Shown in pieces: positions 16,996 to 25,227 of a stretch of DNA of 34,893 bases. The notes beneath the pieces were generated by a model that had not been told where the DNA came from, searched no databases, and saw only the letters and a list, made by a program, of their open reading frames with translations. Source of the stretch: Prevotella sp. (lineage in GTDB: Bacteria > Bacteroidota > Bacteroidia > Bacteroidales > Bacteroidaceae); NCBI GenBank assembly GCA_017389705.1, contig JAFPEE010000253.1, positions 1-34,893 of the forward strand, written 5' to 3'. Within the stretch, counting starts at the first letter, position 1; each line of letters begins with the position of its first letter. The translations under genes and the position numbers were made by a program.

Positions 16996-19093
16996 TGTTT
17001 TGATGTGAATTAAAGTTAGACTTATATTTGTTTGTGAGTTTCTTTCCTTGGTTCAGCCTTACCGTCAACGAGGCATAGACTGTACGCCCCGGAGTAGTAG
17101 TACCCAGATGCAGACCATGAGGGGTACGGTCTACATAGTCAAAAATGTTGTCCATGCCTGCTTCTATGCGCACGTTCTTGCCCAGCTGGTGGGTAGTGGA
17201 GAGGCGCCATAGCTGATAGCCCTTGCCATCGCCGTTTATCTGGTAGTAGCGCTTCGAACTAATACGTCCATAGATGCCGATGCCCAACTGGTAGAATTTA
17301 GTGAAGTCGTGTTGCCAGGTGGCATAGATATTGGCTTTATGGTGGGCCATGCCGTCAATGGTAACACGTTGCATCATGTCGTTCTCGGAGTCGTATTGGT
17401 TGGCCTTGGTGTCCAGATAGCTGTAGGAACCACCAGCAGTAAAGAAACGTCCCTGATAGCGGATGGTGAAGTCTACACCATAGGTCTTGGCATCCTCGAT
17501 GTTCTGATACTGGCGTACACGATGTGGGTCGTATTGCACAATCAGATCGCCTGGAGCCTGGCTGTTAGGGATGGTGACCAATGCTATCATGTCATCCACC
17601 TTATTATAATAAGGAGAAAGCGTCATGGTCAACTTACCGATGGTGTACTCTGCACTCAATCCGAAGTAGTTGCTGGTCTGGGCCTTCAGGTTGGTGTTGC
17701 CCAGATAGAGGTATACGCCACTCATGTTGCGGATGTACTGATAGTGCAACTCCTTGGGTGTTGGGGTCTTGTAGCCTTGGCTCCAGGTGGCTCGCAGTCG
17801 CAGCTCACCAATCTTCAGCATAGCCGACAGTTTAGGGGTAAGGCGTGTGCCGAAGCCTTGGTTACGGGTCAGGCGCAATCCTGCGGTCAGGTATAAGGGC
17901 TTCAGCATCGACCATTCGTCTTGAACATAGAGGGCCTGCGTGTTGTCAGTAGCCTTGCCGCCCTTGACACGCATAGGAGCTTCAAGCCAGTCGTAGCGAT
18001 ACTCCAGACCAGCTGACAACTGCTGGTCATAGGGTAGGGCAAAGATACCTTTGAGCGACACTTGCGTCAGCCTTTGGTCACTTTGCAGCTCCTTGTCGCC
18101 CGGGAAGTAGGGATAGTAGTTGGTGAAGCGCCCGTTGACGTATCCATCCGTCAAGGTCGTGTCGGTATAGGCATACCGGTAGGCATGTCGCTTCCAGTCT
18201 GCATCCAACGTCAGCACATCCGTATCGTTCAGCTTCCACTTGCCACCTGCAGAAATGGAGGCATTGTTGTATTGCAAGTCGTAGGTCCTGACGTCTACAC
18301 CAGGATGATGACCGCAAGGACGGTAGATGCGCTTCCAATAGATGCTGCCCGCGGCATAGAGCTCAATCTGTGGTGTCAGCTGGTAGTTCAGCTGCTCGGC
18401 CAGCTGCCAGTTGGTATGACGATTGACCGTCTTGTTCCTTGAGTCTGTGATGTGGTACTCGGTCTGCGCAGGGTCTTCCTCGCTGGTGTTCTGCCATCCG
18501 TCAGAATGTTGAAGCTGAAAGTTAGTATAGCTCGATAACTTGCCGTATTTTAACGCAATACCGTTATGCTGACGAATGTCTCCGTAAGAGCCTACACGAC
18601 TGGTATTCTCCACCATTACCCCTTGCTCACGATGCTTGCGGGTAATGATGTTGATGACACCTGCTATGGCGTCGCTGCCATAGAGTGCGCTGGAGGCACC
18701 CTTCACAATTTCTATACGTTCAATGTTGTGTGGGTCGATGAGTGAGAGATCGTTCTCGCCACCATTGTCGCCATGCAGTCTGCGACCGTCAATCAGTATC
18801 AGCACATACGAGTTGCCCAGACCATTCATCTGCAGGTGGGACCCCATATCGTTCTCGTTGAAGTCGAACGAGGCTGTCAGTCCGCTCAGGATATCCTCTA
18901 TCGAGCGACCTGCGTACTGTTGTAGCTGACGATGGCTGATGACCTCCGTCTGTACAGGAGCGTCCTTCAGCAGGTGCTGGGTACCAGTACCTGTCACGAC
19001 CACCTCCTGGATGGAATCCATCTTCAGGACGTCTTGCGCCGATTGTGTCTGGGCCAGGCACAATGATGCCATCCCCAGCAATAGTTTCTTCAT
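16982..19093 (-). CDS. btuB: TonB-dependent cobalamin receptor, BtuB-like (first gene after the riboswitch)
   Basis: A 703-residue outer-membrane receptor. The signal peptide is MKKLLLGMASLCLAQTQSA, cleaved before QDV. The TonB box region IQEVVVTGTG lies at about 28-37 and the plug core SSALYGSDAIAGVINII around 135-150. The barrel includes SQGYKTPTPKELHYQY in place of the usual FRAP block. The expected last strand (YASLTVRLN) is followed by 22 extra residues rich in Lys, Asn and Gln, reaching into the cbiK start. Such tails are uncommon because the barrel assembly signal normally sits at the very end. Direct control by the cobalamin riboswitch at 19150-19313 makes vitamin B12 or another corrinoid the likely ligand. 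Confidence 0.9.
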   Translation of the reverse strand: MKKLLLGMASLCLAQTQSAQDVLKMDSIQEVVVTGTGTQHLLKDAPVQTEVISHRQLQQYAGRSIEDILSGLTASFDFNENDMGSHLQMNGLGNSYVLILIDGRRLHGDNGGENDLSLIDPHNIERIEIVKGASSALYGSDAIAGVINIITRKHREQGVMVENTSRVGSYGDIRQHNGIALKYGKLSSYTNFQLQHSDGWQNTSEEDPAQTEYHITDSRNKTVNRHTNWQLAEQLNYQLTPQIELYAAGSIYWKRIYRPCGHHPGVDVRTYDLQYNNASISAGGKWKLNDTDVLTLDADWKRHAYRYAYTDTTLTDGYVNGRFTNYYPYFPGDKELQSDQRLTQVSLKGIFALPYDQQLSAGLEYRYDWLEAPMRVKGGKATDNTQALYVQDEWSMLKPLYLTAGLRLTRNQGFGTRLTPKLSAMLKIGELRLRATWSQGYKTPTPKELHYQYIRNMSGVYLYLGNTNLKAQTSNYFGLSAEYTIGKLTMTLSPYYNKVDDMIALVTIPNSQAPGDLIVQYDPHRVRQYQNIEDAKTYGVDFTIRYQGRFFTAGGSYSYLDTKANQYDSENDMMQRVTIDGMAHHKANIYATWQHDFTKFYQLGIGIYGRISSKRYYQINGDGKGYQLWRLSTTHQLGKNVRIEAGMDNIFDYVDRTPHGLHLGTTTPGRTVYASLTVRLNQGKKLTNKYKSNFNSHQNNEQD

Positions 19094-19096
19094 AGT

Positions 19097-19135
19097 CCAA
19101 AAAGTCTTTTCGGCGTTGCTTAATCCTGAGCACGC
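19097..19135 (-). promoter_or_regulatory. Putative expression platform of the cobalamin riboswitch
   Basis: Between the B12 box and the btuB ATG the transcript can form two small hairpins: GCGTGCT (19135-19129) with AGCAACGC (19120-19113), and CCGAAA with TTTGG within 19113-19097. The second ends three bases before the start codon, so control of ribosome access is more likely than termination. There is no GC-rich stem followed directly by a U-tract. The mechanism is inferred. Confidence 0.4.
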
Positions 19136-19149
19136 TTACTTTGATTTTC

Positions 19150-19313
19150 AAGGCAGGTCTTCTGACTTTCCCCAGTCTGCTCTACCTTCCCGACGAATGC
19201 GCCAGTGGCGTTATACGAGCAAACCCTTTTGACGGGGATTACAGCTGCAGGTACAGTTCTGGACTCTCACCAGATTCCCTTGCATCAGGCGGCATCTGCC
19301 GCCAGATTGCCTT
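19150..19313 (-). ncRNA. Cobalamin (B12) riboswitch
   Basis: On the reverse strand the element begins and ends with a P1 stem, AAGGCA (19313-19308) pairing with TGCCTT (19155-19150). In order it contains GGGAATCTGGTGAGAGTCC, the ACTGTACCTGCAGCTGTAA segment, GCCACTGG, GGGAAGGT and the B12 box AAGTCAGAAGACCTGCC (19168-19152). These are the conserved core pieces of adenosylcobalamin-class riboswitches. It starts about seven bases after the predicted transcription start and ends 57 bases before the btuB ATG. It should reduce expression of the receptor-cbiK-receptor operon when B12 is plentiful. Confidence 0.95.
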
Positions 19314-19323
19314 TAACTGGCGA

Positions 19324-19356
19324 CAAAGGTACAACTTTTTTCTGAGATAGTGCAAT
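19324..19356 (-). promoter_or_regulatory. Promoter of the riboswitch operon
   Basis: On the reverse strand TACCTTTG (19331-19324) is an exact -7 match. ATTG (19356-19353) is a three-of-four -33 match with a 21-base spacer. The predicted start near 19320 places the riboswitch at the very 5' end of the message. The divergent cbiA promoter is only about 45 bases away. Confidence 0.65.
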
Positions 19357-19374
19357 TAAAACGAATATTTTTTC

Positions 19375-19382
19375 TAATTTTG
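19375..19382 (+). promoter_or_regulatory. -7 element of a leaderless cbiA promoter
   Basis: TAATTTTG matches the -7 consensus and ends four bases before the cbiA ATG at 19387, so transcription should start at or one base before the start codon. No convincing -33 TTTG is present at 19352-19355 (gcaa). This arm carries no riboswitch, so cbiA-cbiP appear to be outside direct B12 riboswitch control. Confidence 0.5.
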
Positions 19383-19386
19383 CAGC

Positions 19387-20040
19387 ATGAAACCAAGTTT
19401 TATGGTAGCAGCTCCTACGAGTGGCTCAGGCAAGACAACCGTTGCCAGAGGCCTGATGGCTTTGCTGACGCAGAAAGGCTATAAGGTTCAGCCCTTCAAG
19501 TGTGGCCCTGATTATATAGACACCAAGTTCCATGAAGCTGTATGTGGACGCCCCAGCATAAACCTCGATACCTTCATGGCGACCCCGCAACATGTGTCAG
19601 ACCTGTTCCGTCGCTACTCTCAGGATGCCGATGCCTGTGTGGTAGAGGGTATGATGGGCTTGTTCGATGGCTATGACCGTGACAGAGGCTCGTCTGCTGA
19701 GATAGCCCGTGTACTGGGTATTCCTGTCGTGCTGGTGGTCGACGCCCGTTCTGCTGCTTATTCCATGGCAGCACTCCTGTCCGGCTTTGTCCATTTCCGT
19801 CCTGACGTCCACATTGCCGGGGTACTATATAATAAGGTGGGAAGTGAGCGGCATCGTCAGATGCTGCAACAGGTATCCGACGACTTACAGGTGGAGTGCT
19901 TCGGCATGCTGCCTAAAACGGTCGAGTTGGAGCAAGGCTCGCGATATCTGGGCCTCGACTTTTCTGAAACAAAAGAAACAGGTACTTTGGTGCCGTTAAT
20001 AGAGGAGCACGTAAGATGGAAAAGACTGTTAGCGCTTTGA
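19387..20040 (+). CDS. cbiA: Cobyrinate a,c-diamide synthase, N-terminal ATP-binding half
   Basis: A 217-residue frame covering the dethiobiotin-synthetase-like half of CbiA. The P-loop is APTSGSGKTT at 9-18, then FKCGPDYIDTKFH at 38-50 and GMMGLFDG near 88-95, followed by the VLVVDARSAAYS strand. CbiA amidates the a and c side chains of cobyrinate using glutamine and ATP. The usual single protein (about 430-460 residues) is here broken: this frame stops at TGA 20038-20040, and the glutaminase half continues in the -1 frame from an ATG at 20016. All motifs of this half are intact. The break could be genuine gene fission, a one-base deletion or a sequencing error. Confidence 0.88.
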   Translation: MKPSFMVAAPTSGSGKTTVARGLMALLTQKGYKVQPFKCGPDYIDTKFHEAVCGRPSINLDTFMATPQHVSDLFRRYSQDADACVVEGMMGLFDGYDRDRGSSAEIARVLGIPVVLVVDARSAAYSMAALLSGFVHFRPDVHIAGVLYNKVGSERHRQMLQQVSDDLQVECFGMLPKTVELEQGSRYLGLDFSETKETGTLVPLIEEHVRWKRLLAL

Positions 20041-20579
20041 TAGCACGCAACCAGGAGTCGTTCTCTTTCCTTTATCAGGAAATCATCGACGGCTTCAGCC
20101 AGGTTCGCTTCTTCGACCCGGAGATGGAGATACCCTGCTTCGACGGTATCGACTTGCTGTATCTGCCAGGTGGCTATCCCGAGAAACACCTCCAGGCGCT
20201 AGTAGCCAACGAAGCCTGTCGCCAGGCCATCCGTTCCTTTGCTGAACGTGGAGGTCGCATCCAGGCTGAGTGTGGAGGCATGATGTACCTCTGCCAAAGT
20301 ATAGTTACCGACGAGGGCGAATATCCTATGTGTGGCGTCCTGCCTTATACCATAACAGCCCGCAAGGCAGACAGAAAGTTGTCGTTGGGCTATCGTCGTT
20401 TTGAGCTTGACGGCTATGAGTACCGTGGCCATGAGTTCCACTATACCCAGTTCATGGGCGATGTGCCTCAAAGCATCGTACAGGTGTATGACGCCAAGGA
20501 CAGGCCTGTTGTCACACCCGTCTTCAGATATAAGAATGTTTTAGCCAGCTATATGCATTTGTATGGAATCGTTAAATAA
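20016..20579 (+). CDS. cbiA: Cobyrinate a,c-diamide synthase, C-terminal glutaminase half
   Basis: A 187-residue frame containing the CobB/CobQ-type glutamine amidotransferase half of CbiA. LPGGYPEKH lies at 50-58, the nucleophile C86 in AECGGMMYL, GHEFHYTQF near 139-147, and the C-terminal LASYMHLYG includes H181. It supplies ammonia to the synthetase half. It overlaps the upstream half by 25 bases in the -1 frame. Reading directly from CTT (20035-20037) into TTG (20037-20039) would restore a continuous product near 397 residues with LLAL followed by IARNQESF, which is the expected junction. No slippery heptamer of the X-XXY-YYZ type precedes the stop. A start at 20016 with coupled translation is possible. 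Confidence 0.88.
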   Translation: MEKTVSALIARNQESFSFLYQEIIDGFSQVRFFDPEMEIPCFDGIDLLYLPGGYPEKHLQALVANEACRQAIRSFAERGGRIQAECGGMMYLCQSIVTDEGEYPMCGVLPYTITARKADRKLSLGYRRFELDGYEYRGHEFHYTQFMGDVPQSIVQVYDAKDRPVVTPVFRYKNVLASYMHLYGIVK

Positions 20580-22041
20580 CATCATGTTTGTCGGAACAGG
20601 TTCTGACGTAGGTAAGAGTGTCATTGCCGCTGCGTTCTGTCGTATCTTTAAGCAGGACGGCTACCAGCCGGCACCCTTTAAGGCACAGAATATGTCGCTC
20701 AACTCCTATGCCACTCCCGAGGGCTTGGAGATAGGGCGTGCCCAGGCTGTACAGGCTGAGGCTGCCGGCATTCCGTGCCATACAGATATGAATCCCATCT
20801 TGCTGAAGCCCCAGTCCGACCATACCTCACAGGTGGTGCTGAACGGACGCCCTGCGGGCAACCAGAGTGCAGGAAGCTATTTCCGTCGTGAGGGTAGGGA
20901 GGAGCTGCGACAGGTGGCCTGCGAGGCTTTCGACCGCCTGGCCCGGCGCTATAACCCTATTGTGCTGGAAGGTGCAGGCAGCATCTCCGAGCTGAACCTT
21001 CGCGATGTTGACCTTGTCAATATGCCCATGGCGCTTCATGCCCATGCTGATGTCATACTGGTGGCCGATATAGACCGCGGAGGAGTCTTTGCCTCCGTCT
21101 ATGGCAGCATCATGTTGCTTTCTGAGGAGGAGCGCAGGCACGTCAAGGGCATCATCATCAATAAGTTCCGCGGCGACCTGACGCTCTTCGACAAGGGACG
21201 TCAGATACTGGAAGAGCTCTGCCAGGTGCCGGTACTGGGCGTGGTGCCTTACTTTACGGATATCCACATCGAACAGGAAGACAGCATGTCGCTCTCCGAG
21301 AAGTCTCATAGCTCCAAGAGCTCATCAGCCACGTCGCAGGTGCATGTCGCCGTGGTGCTGCTTCGGCATATCAGCAACTTCACCGACTTTGATGTCCTGG
21401 AGCGCGACCCTCGCATCCATCTCTATTATACCAATAATCCCGGCGACTTCGAGGAGGCCGACATCGTCATCCTGCCTGGCAGCAAGTCAACCATTGACGA
21501 CCTGTACCAGCTTCGTCGGAGTGGGGTTGCTGAGGCCATTATCCGTGCTCGTCGAAGAGGAGCCTCTGTCTTAGGCATTTGTGGCGGTTACCAGATGATG
21601 GGGCGTGAGGTCTGTGACCCCAACCATGTGGAGGGCGAGACAGAGCGTATGCCGGGTCTTGGTCTCTTGCCTGTCACCACAACCATGAGTGGCGAGAAGC
21701 GCACACGTCAGGTAACCTGCGAATATGGGCAGGGTTATGAAATCCACATGGGTGCCACCACGCCTTTGGAGAATCCTCAGCCTTTGCTCCATCTGCACGA
21801 CGGCACGACCGATGGCTACCTGGTGGACCAGAAGTGCATGGGAACCTACGTGCATGGCATCCTGGACAACCAGCCCTTCATCGACTACCTCCTTCAGCCT
21901 TATGCTGAGAAGCTGCAACAGACGGAGGCCTTCGACTATGCTACCTATAAACAACAGCAGTATGACCTTCTGGCCGACCATGTGCGTCGTTATGTCGACA
22001 TTCCTGCCGTCTATCGCCTGTTAAATTTGAAAAAGCATTAA
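20563..22041 (+). CDS. cbiP: Cobyric acid synthase
   Basis: A 492-residue glutamine-dependent amidase that amidates the b, d, e and g side chains to give cobyric acid. The synthetase domain has the nucleotide loop GTGSDVGKSV at 11-20, KAQNMSLNSY at 40-49 and VLEGAGSISELNL at 134-146. The glutaminase domain has C340 in GICGGYQMMG and H431 in YVHG. A serine-rich linker (about 241-258) separates the two, longer than in many homologues. It overlaps the glutaminase half of cbiA by 17 bases, so the three frames form a coupled cassette. Later genes for the nucleotide loop (cobD, cobU, cobS) are not adjacent. Confidence 0.95.
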   Translation: MESLNNIMFVGTGSDVGKSVIAAAFCRIFKQDGYQPAPFKAQNMSLNSYATPEGLEIGRAQAVQAEAAGIPCHTDMNPILLKPQSDHTSQVVLNGRPAGNQSAGSYFRREGREELRQVACEAFDRLARRYNPIVLEGAGSISELNLRDVDLVNMPMALHAHADVILVADIDRGGVFASVYGSIMLLSEEERRHVKGIIINKFRGDLTLFDKGRQILEELCQVPVLGVVPYFTDIHIEQEDSMSLSEKSHSSKSSSATSQVHVAVVLLRHISNFTDFDVLERDPRIHLYYTNNPGDFEEADIVILPGSKSTIDDLYQLRRSGVAEAIIRARRRGASVLGICGGYQMMGREVCDPNHVEGETERMPGLGLLPVTTTMSGEKRTRQVTCEYGQGYEIHMGATTPLENPQPLLHLHDGTTDGYLVDQKCMGTYVHGILDNQPFIDYLLQPYAEKLQQTEAFDYATYKQQQYDLLADHVRRYVDIPAVYRLLNLKKH

Positions 22042-22045
22042 TAAA

Positions 22046-22077
22046 TTTGGTTTTTTATTCAGATATTCTTAATTTTG
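22046..22077 (+). promoter_or_regulatory. Promoter of the 22121 TPR gene
   Basis: TTTG at 22046-22049 and TAATTTTG at 22070-22077, 20 bases apart, are perfect matches to the Bacteroidetes consensus. The predicted start is near 22081, giving a 40-base leader. The -33 element begins four bases past the cbiP stop. Confidence 0.75.
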
Positions 22078-22120
22078 CAGGCGCTTATAATAAAATAAGG
22101 TATAAAAGATAAAAAACTAA

Positions 22121-23326
22121 ATGACAACAATACGAGTTTTCATGATAACATGCGCCAGCCTGTCTTCTATGGTATGCCTGGGTCAGAAGAAAGAGCTGAA
22201 CCAAGCCGAGGCTTACCTGAAGAGTGGCAAGGATTTTGACAAGGCTGAGAAGCTGATGACCGACCTGCTGAAGAAGCCGGAGCATCGCAGCAACAAGAAG
22301 ATTTATCTCATGTGGTATCGCTCGGTAGTGGCCCAGTACGAGGCTGCTAACGAGAAGCTCTACCTCAGGCAGAAATGCGACACGGCCCAGTTCTTCGGAC
22401 TGATACAACGCATGTACCACGTAGCGGAGACCCTGGACTCCATAGACGCCCGTCCCGACAAGAAGGGTAGGGTGCGCCCCGACTATCGCAAGCGCCATGC
22501 AGAGTACCTGGACCACATGCGCAAGAACCTCTATTTCGGAGGTACCTACCACGTCCGCAAGGCCGACTACGACAAAGGCTACGGCTTCTTCAATACCTAT
22601 CTGGACGCAGCCCGTCAGCCCTTGTTCAAAGACTACGACTACGCGGTCAAAGACTCGCTCATGCCTACCGTAGCCTATTGGGCTACCGTCTGTGGCTACC
22701 AGCTCCAACGTCCTGACTCGCTGTTGCATTATTCAGAAATAGCCATGGCGGATACTGCCCGACGTGAGTATGTGCTGCAATACATCTGCGAGGCCCATCG
22801 TTGGCAGAAGAACGACTCGGCCTATGTGGCATCCCTCAACCGCGGTTTCGACGAGTTCCCCGAGCATCTCTACTTCTTCCCCCGTCTGGCTGACTGGTAT
22901 ACCGCTCACGTCATGCCTGACTCCGTGCTGCAGGTGGCCAATCGTGGACTGAAGGTGAATGCTGACAACCAACTGTTCCTGCTGGCCAAGTCGGTAGCCC
23001 AGCTGAACCTGAGCGACGACGAGGGGTGCATAGCGACCAGCGAAAGGCTGATAGCCCTGAACGACACCCTGCCTGAGGCATACTTCAACATCGCGACGGT
23101 CTATCTGAACCAGGCCCTGGCTATAGAGATGGAGAATGAGCCTCGCAAGAACCACTCCCGCCTGGTTGGGATCTACCGGCAGGCTCGTCCCTACATGGAG
23201 GCTTACCGCAAGCTGGCAGCTGACGACAAACGCCGCTGGGCACCTGCTCTCTACCGCATTTACCTGAACCTGAACATGGGTAAACAGTTTGAGGAGATAG
23301 ACAACGTGCTGAAGAAGATGAAATAG
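22121..23326 (+). CDS. Secreted TPR-like protein of unknown role
   Basis: A 401-residue protein with an N-terminal signal peptide (hydrophobic to about residue 20, likely cleaved near CLG-QKK). The rest is all-helical with TPR-type spacing: units are visible near AEAYLKSGKDFDKAEKLM (about 28-45) and again from about 255 to the end, around DSVLQVANRGLKVN, NLSDDEGCIATSERL and EAYFNIATVYLNQA. It resembles periplasmic tetratricopeptide proteins common in Prevotella. I do not recognise a more specific family. It has its own promoter and is flanked by unrelated genes, so context gives no function. Confidence 0.8.
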   Translation: MTTIRVFMITCASLSSMVCLGQKKELNQAEAYLKSGKDFDKAEKLMTDLLKKPEHRSNKKIYLMWYRSVVAQYEAANEKLYLRQKCDTAQFFGLIQRMYHVAETLDSIDARPDKKGRVRPDYRKRHAEYLDHMRKNLYFGGTYHVRKADYDKGYGFFNTYLDAARQPLFKDYDYAVKDSLMPTVAYWATVCGYQLQRPDSLLHYSEIAMADTARREYVLQYICEAHRWQKNDSAYVASLNRGFDEFPEHLYFFPRLADWYTAHVMPDSVLQVANRGLKVNADNQLFLLAKSVAQLNLSDDEGCIATSERLIALNDTLPEAYFNIATVYLNQALAIEMENEPRKNHSRLVGIYRQARPYMEAYRKLAADDKRRWAPALYRIYLNLNMGKQFEEIDNVLKKMK

Positions 23327-23365
23327 CGAAAACATTAAAAAAATTAAAAAGAATAGGCCAAAGGT

Positions 23366-23388
23366 ACTGACTTTGCGAAAAAGTCAGT
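23366..23388 (+). promoter_or_regulatory. Perfect inverted repeat in the promoter of the phosphohexomutase gene
   Basis: ACTGACTTT (23366-23374) and AAAGTCAGT (23380-23388) form nine perfect pairs around GCGAA. The right arm ends on the first base of the -7 element TATCTTTG (23388-23395), so the repeat fills the space between the -33 and -7 positions. It could be an operator, or a weak 3' hairpin of the upstream TPR gene, although no U-tract follows. Confidence 0.45.
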
Positions 23389-23395
23389 ATCTTTG
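23388..23395 (+). promoter_or_regulatory. -7 element of the phosphohexomutase promoter
   Basis: TATCTTTG matches TAnnTTTG; the predicted start is near 23399, with a 39-base leader before the ATG at 23438. No TTTG is seen at the expected -33 distance (the only nearby TTTG, 23372-23375, is 12 bases away), so activation or regulation through the overlapping inverted repeat is possible. Confidence 0.5.
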
Positions 23396-23437
23396 CGTTT
23401 AGTATGAACTAAATCTAAAACATATCATTTTTTAATT

Positions 23438-25183
23438 ATGGAAAATAACGCTCAGCTCATTGCTACGTGCGAGGCACAGGCAAAGTTATGGCTCTCTCCG
23501 GCCTTTGACGAGGAGACACGTAAGGAAGTTCAGGCTATGTTGGACAATCCCGACAAGACAGCCCTCATCGATGCATTCTACCAGAACCTGGAGTTTGGTA
23601 CTGGTGGCCTGCGTGGCATCATGGGTGTAGGTACCAACCGCATGAACAAGTACATCGTAGGTATGGCTACCCAGGGTTTTGCCAACTACGTGCTGAAGGC
23701 TTTCCCTGGCAAGCAATGTTCTGTAGTGGTAGGTCACGACAACCGTAACAACGGACGTATGTTTGCTGAGACCGTAGCAGACATATTCTCTGCCAACGGC
23801 ATCAAGGTATATCTCTTCGAGAGCCTGCGTCCTACTCCTGAGATTTCATTCGCCATCCGTCAGCTGGGCTGTCAGGCTGGTGTCAACGTGACGGCTTCTC
23901 ACAACCCACGCGAGTACAACGGTTACAAGGCTTACTGGGACGACGGTGCCCAGGTGCTGGCTCCCCACGACAAGGGAATTATCGACGAGGTGAACAAGGT
24001 CACCATCGACCAGGTGAAGTTCGAGGGCAACAAGGAGCTCATCGACATCATTGGTGGTGAGATGGACTGGGACTACCTGACAGCTGTCAAGGAGGCCATG
24101 GTCGACCAGGATGTCATCTTGCGCCAGAAGGACCTGAACATTGTCTATTCTCCTATGCACGGCACAGGTCGCGTCATCATTCCCGAGGCCCTGCGCTCCT
24201 GGGGTTTCCAGAACATCCATGTGGTGCCCGAGCAGATGGTTATCGACGGTAACTTCCCAACTGTTGTAAGCCCCAATCCTGAGAATGCCGAGGCTATGAC
24301 CTTGGGTATGAAGCTGGGTACACGCCTGAATGCTGACCTCGTGATAGCCTCCGACCCCGATGCTGACCGTCTAGCTATTGTCTGCCGCAACGACAAGGGC
24401 GACTGGGAAATCCTGAATGGTAACCAGACCGCCATGATGTTCTCGTGGTACATCATCACCAACAAGAAGAAGCTGGGTCAGCTCAAGGGCAACGAGTTCA
24501 TGGTGAAGACCATCGTTACCAGCGAGATGATTGCTGACATTGCCAAGAAGAATGGCGTGGAGATTTTCGACGAGTATACGGGCTTCAAGTGGATTGCCTA
24601 CCGCATCCGCGTCAACGAAGGCAAGAAGAAGTACATTGGTGGTGGCGAGGAAAGCTTTGGTTTCCTGCCGTTTGATAAGGTAAGGGATAAGGACTCCCCC
24701 GCATCTATCTGCCTTATCTGCGAGATTGCCGCCTGGGCTAAGGACAACGGCATGACGCTGTACGACCTGCTGATGAACATCTACGCCGAGTATGGCTTCT
24801 CTAAGGAGACCACCATCAACGTGGTGAAGCCCGGTAAGAGCGGTGCTGACGAGATTAAGCAGATGATGGCCGACTTCCGCAAGAACCCGCCAACGGAGCT
24901 GGGTGGCTCGAAGATCGTGCTGTGGAAGGACTACCAGACGCTGGAGGCTGTCAAGGCCGATGGCTCTAAGGAGAAGCTCGACATGCCCGCTACCTCTAAC
25001 GTGCTGCAATGGTTTACCGAGGACGGCATCAAGATTTCTGTACGTCCTTCAGGAACGGAGCCTAAGATCAAGTTCTACTGCGAGATCAAGGATGCTTCCT
25101 TCAAGTGCGCAGGCTGCTACGAGCGTTGCACCAATGCAGCCATAGAGAAGATTGAGGCCATCAAGAAGAGCCTGAATCTGTAA
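23438..25183 (+). CDS. pgm: Phosphoglucomutase/phosphomannomutase (alpha-D-phosphohexomutase)
   Basis: A 581-residue cytosolic enzyme that interconverts hexose 1- and 6-phosphates, using a phosphoserine. The four-domain signature is complete: catalytic S154 in TASHNPREYNGYK, the Mg-binding D306-P-D308-A-D310 loop, the sugar-specificity loop GGEESFGF at 402-409 and the phosphate-binding RPSGTEPKIK near the C terminus. Length suits the long PgcA/phosphoglucomutase-like group. A small Cys-containing stretch (KCAGCYERC) lies just before the end. It is a monocistronic unit between its own promoter and the terminator at 25228-25263. Substrate preference (glucose or mannose) cannot be read from sequence. 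Confidence 0.93.
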   Translation: MENNAQLIATCEAQAKLWLSPAFDEETRKEVQAMLDNPDKTALIDAFYQNLEFGTGGLRGIMGVGTNRMNKYIVGMATQGFANYVLKAFPGKQCSVVVGHDNRNNGRMFAETVADIFSANGIKVYLFESLRPTPEISFAIRQLGCQAGVNVTASHNPREYNGYKAYWDDGAQVLAPHDKGIIDEVNKVTIDQVKFEGNKELIDIIGGEMDWDYLTAVKEAMVDQDVILRQKDLNIVYSPMHGTGRVIIPEALRSWGFQNIHVVPEQMVIDGNFPTVVSPNPENAEAMTLGMKLGTRLNADLVIASDPDADRLAIVCRNDKGDWEILNGNQTAMMFSWYIITNKKKLGQLKGNEFMVKTIVTSEMIADIAKKNGVEIFDEYTGFKWIAYRIRVNEGKKKYIGGGEESFGFLPFDKVRDKDSPASICLICEIAAWAKDNGMTLYDLLMNIYAEYGFSKETTINVVKPGKSGADEIKQMMADFRKNPPTELGGSKIVLWKDYQTLEAVKADGSKEKLDMPATSNVLQWFTEDGIKISVRPSGTEPKIKFYCEIKDASFKCAGCYERCTNAAIEKIEAIKKSLNL

Positions 25184-25227
25184 TCTAGAATCTGATTAGA
25201 TAATATAATTATAATGTTTTTTTGGGT

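Noticed and set aside
20016-20040. Programmed -1 frameshift site in cbiA
   Set aside because: No X-XXY-YYZ heptamer precedes the stop; GCG-CTT would not re-pair after slipping. Fission, mutation or error remain as explanations.
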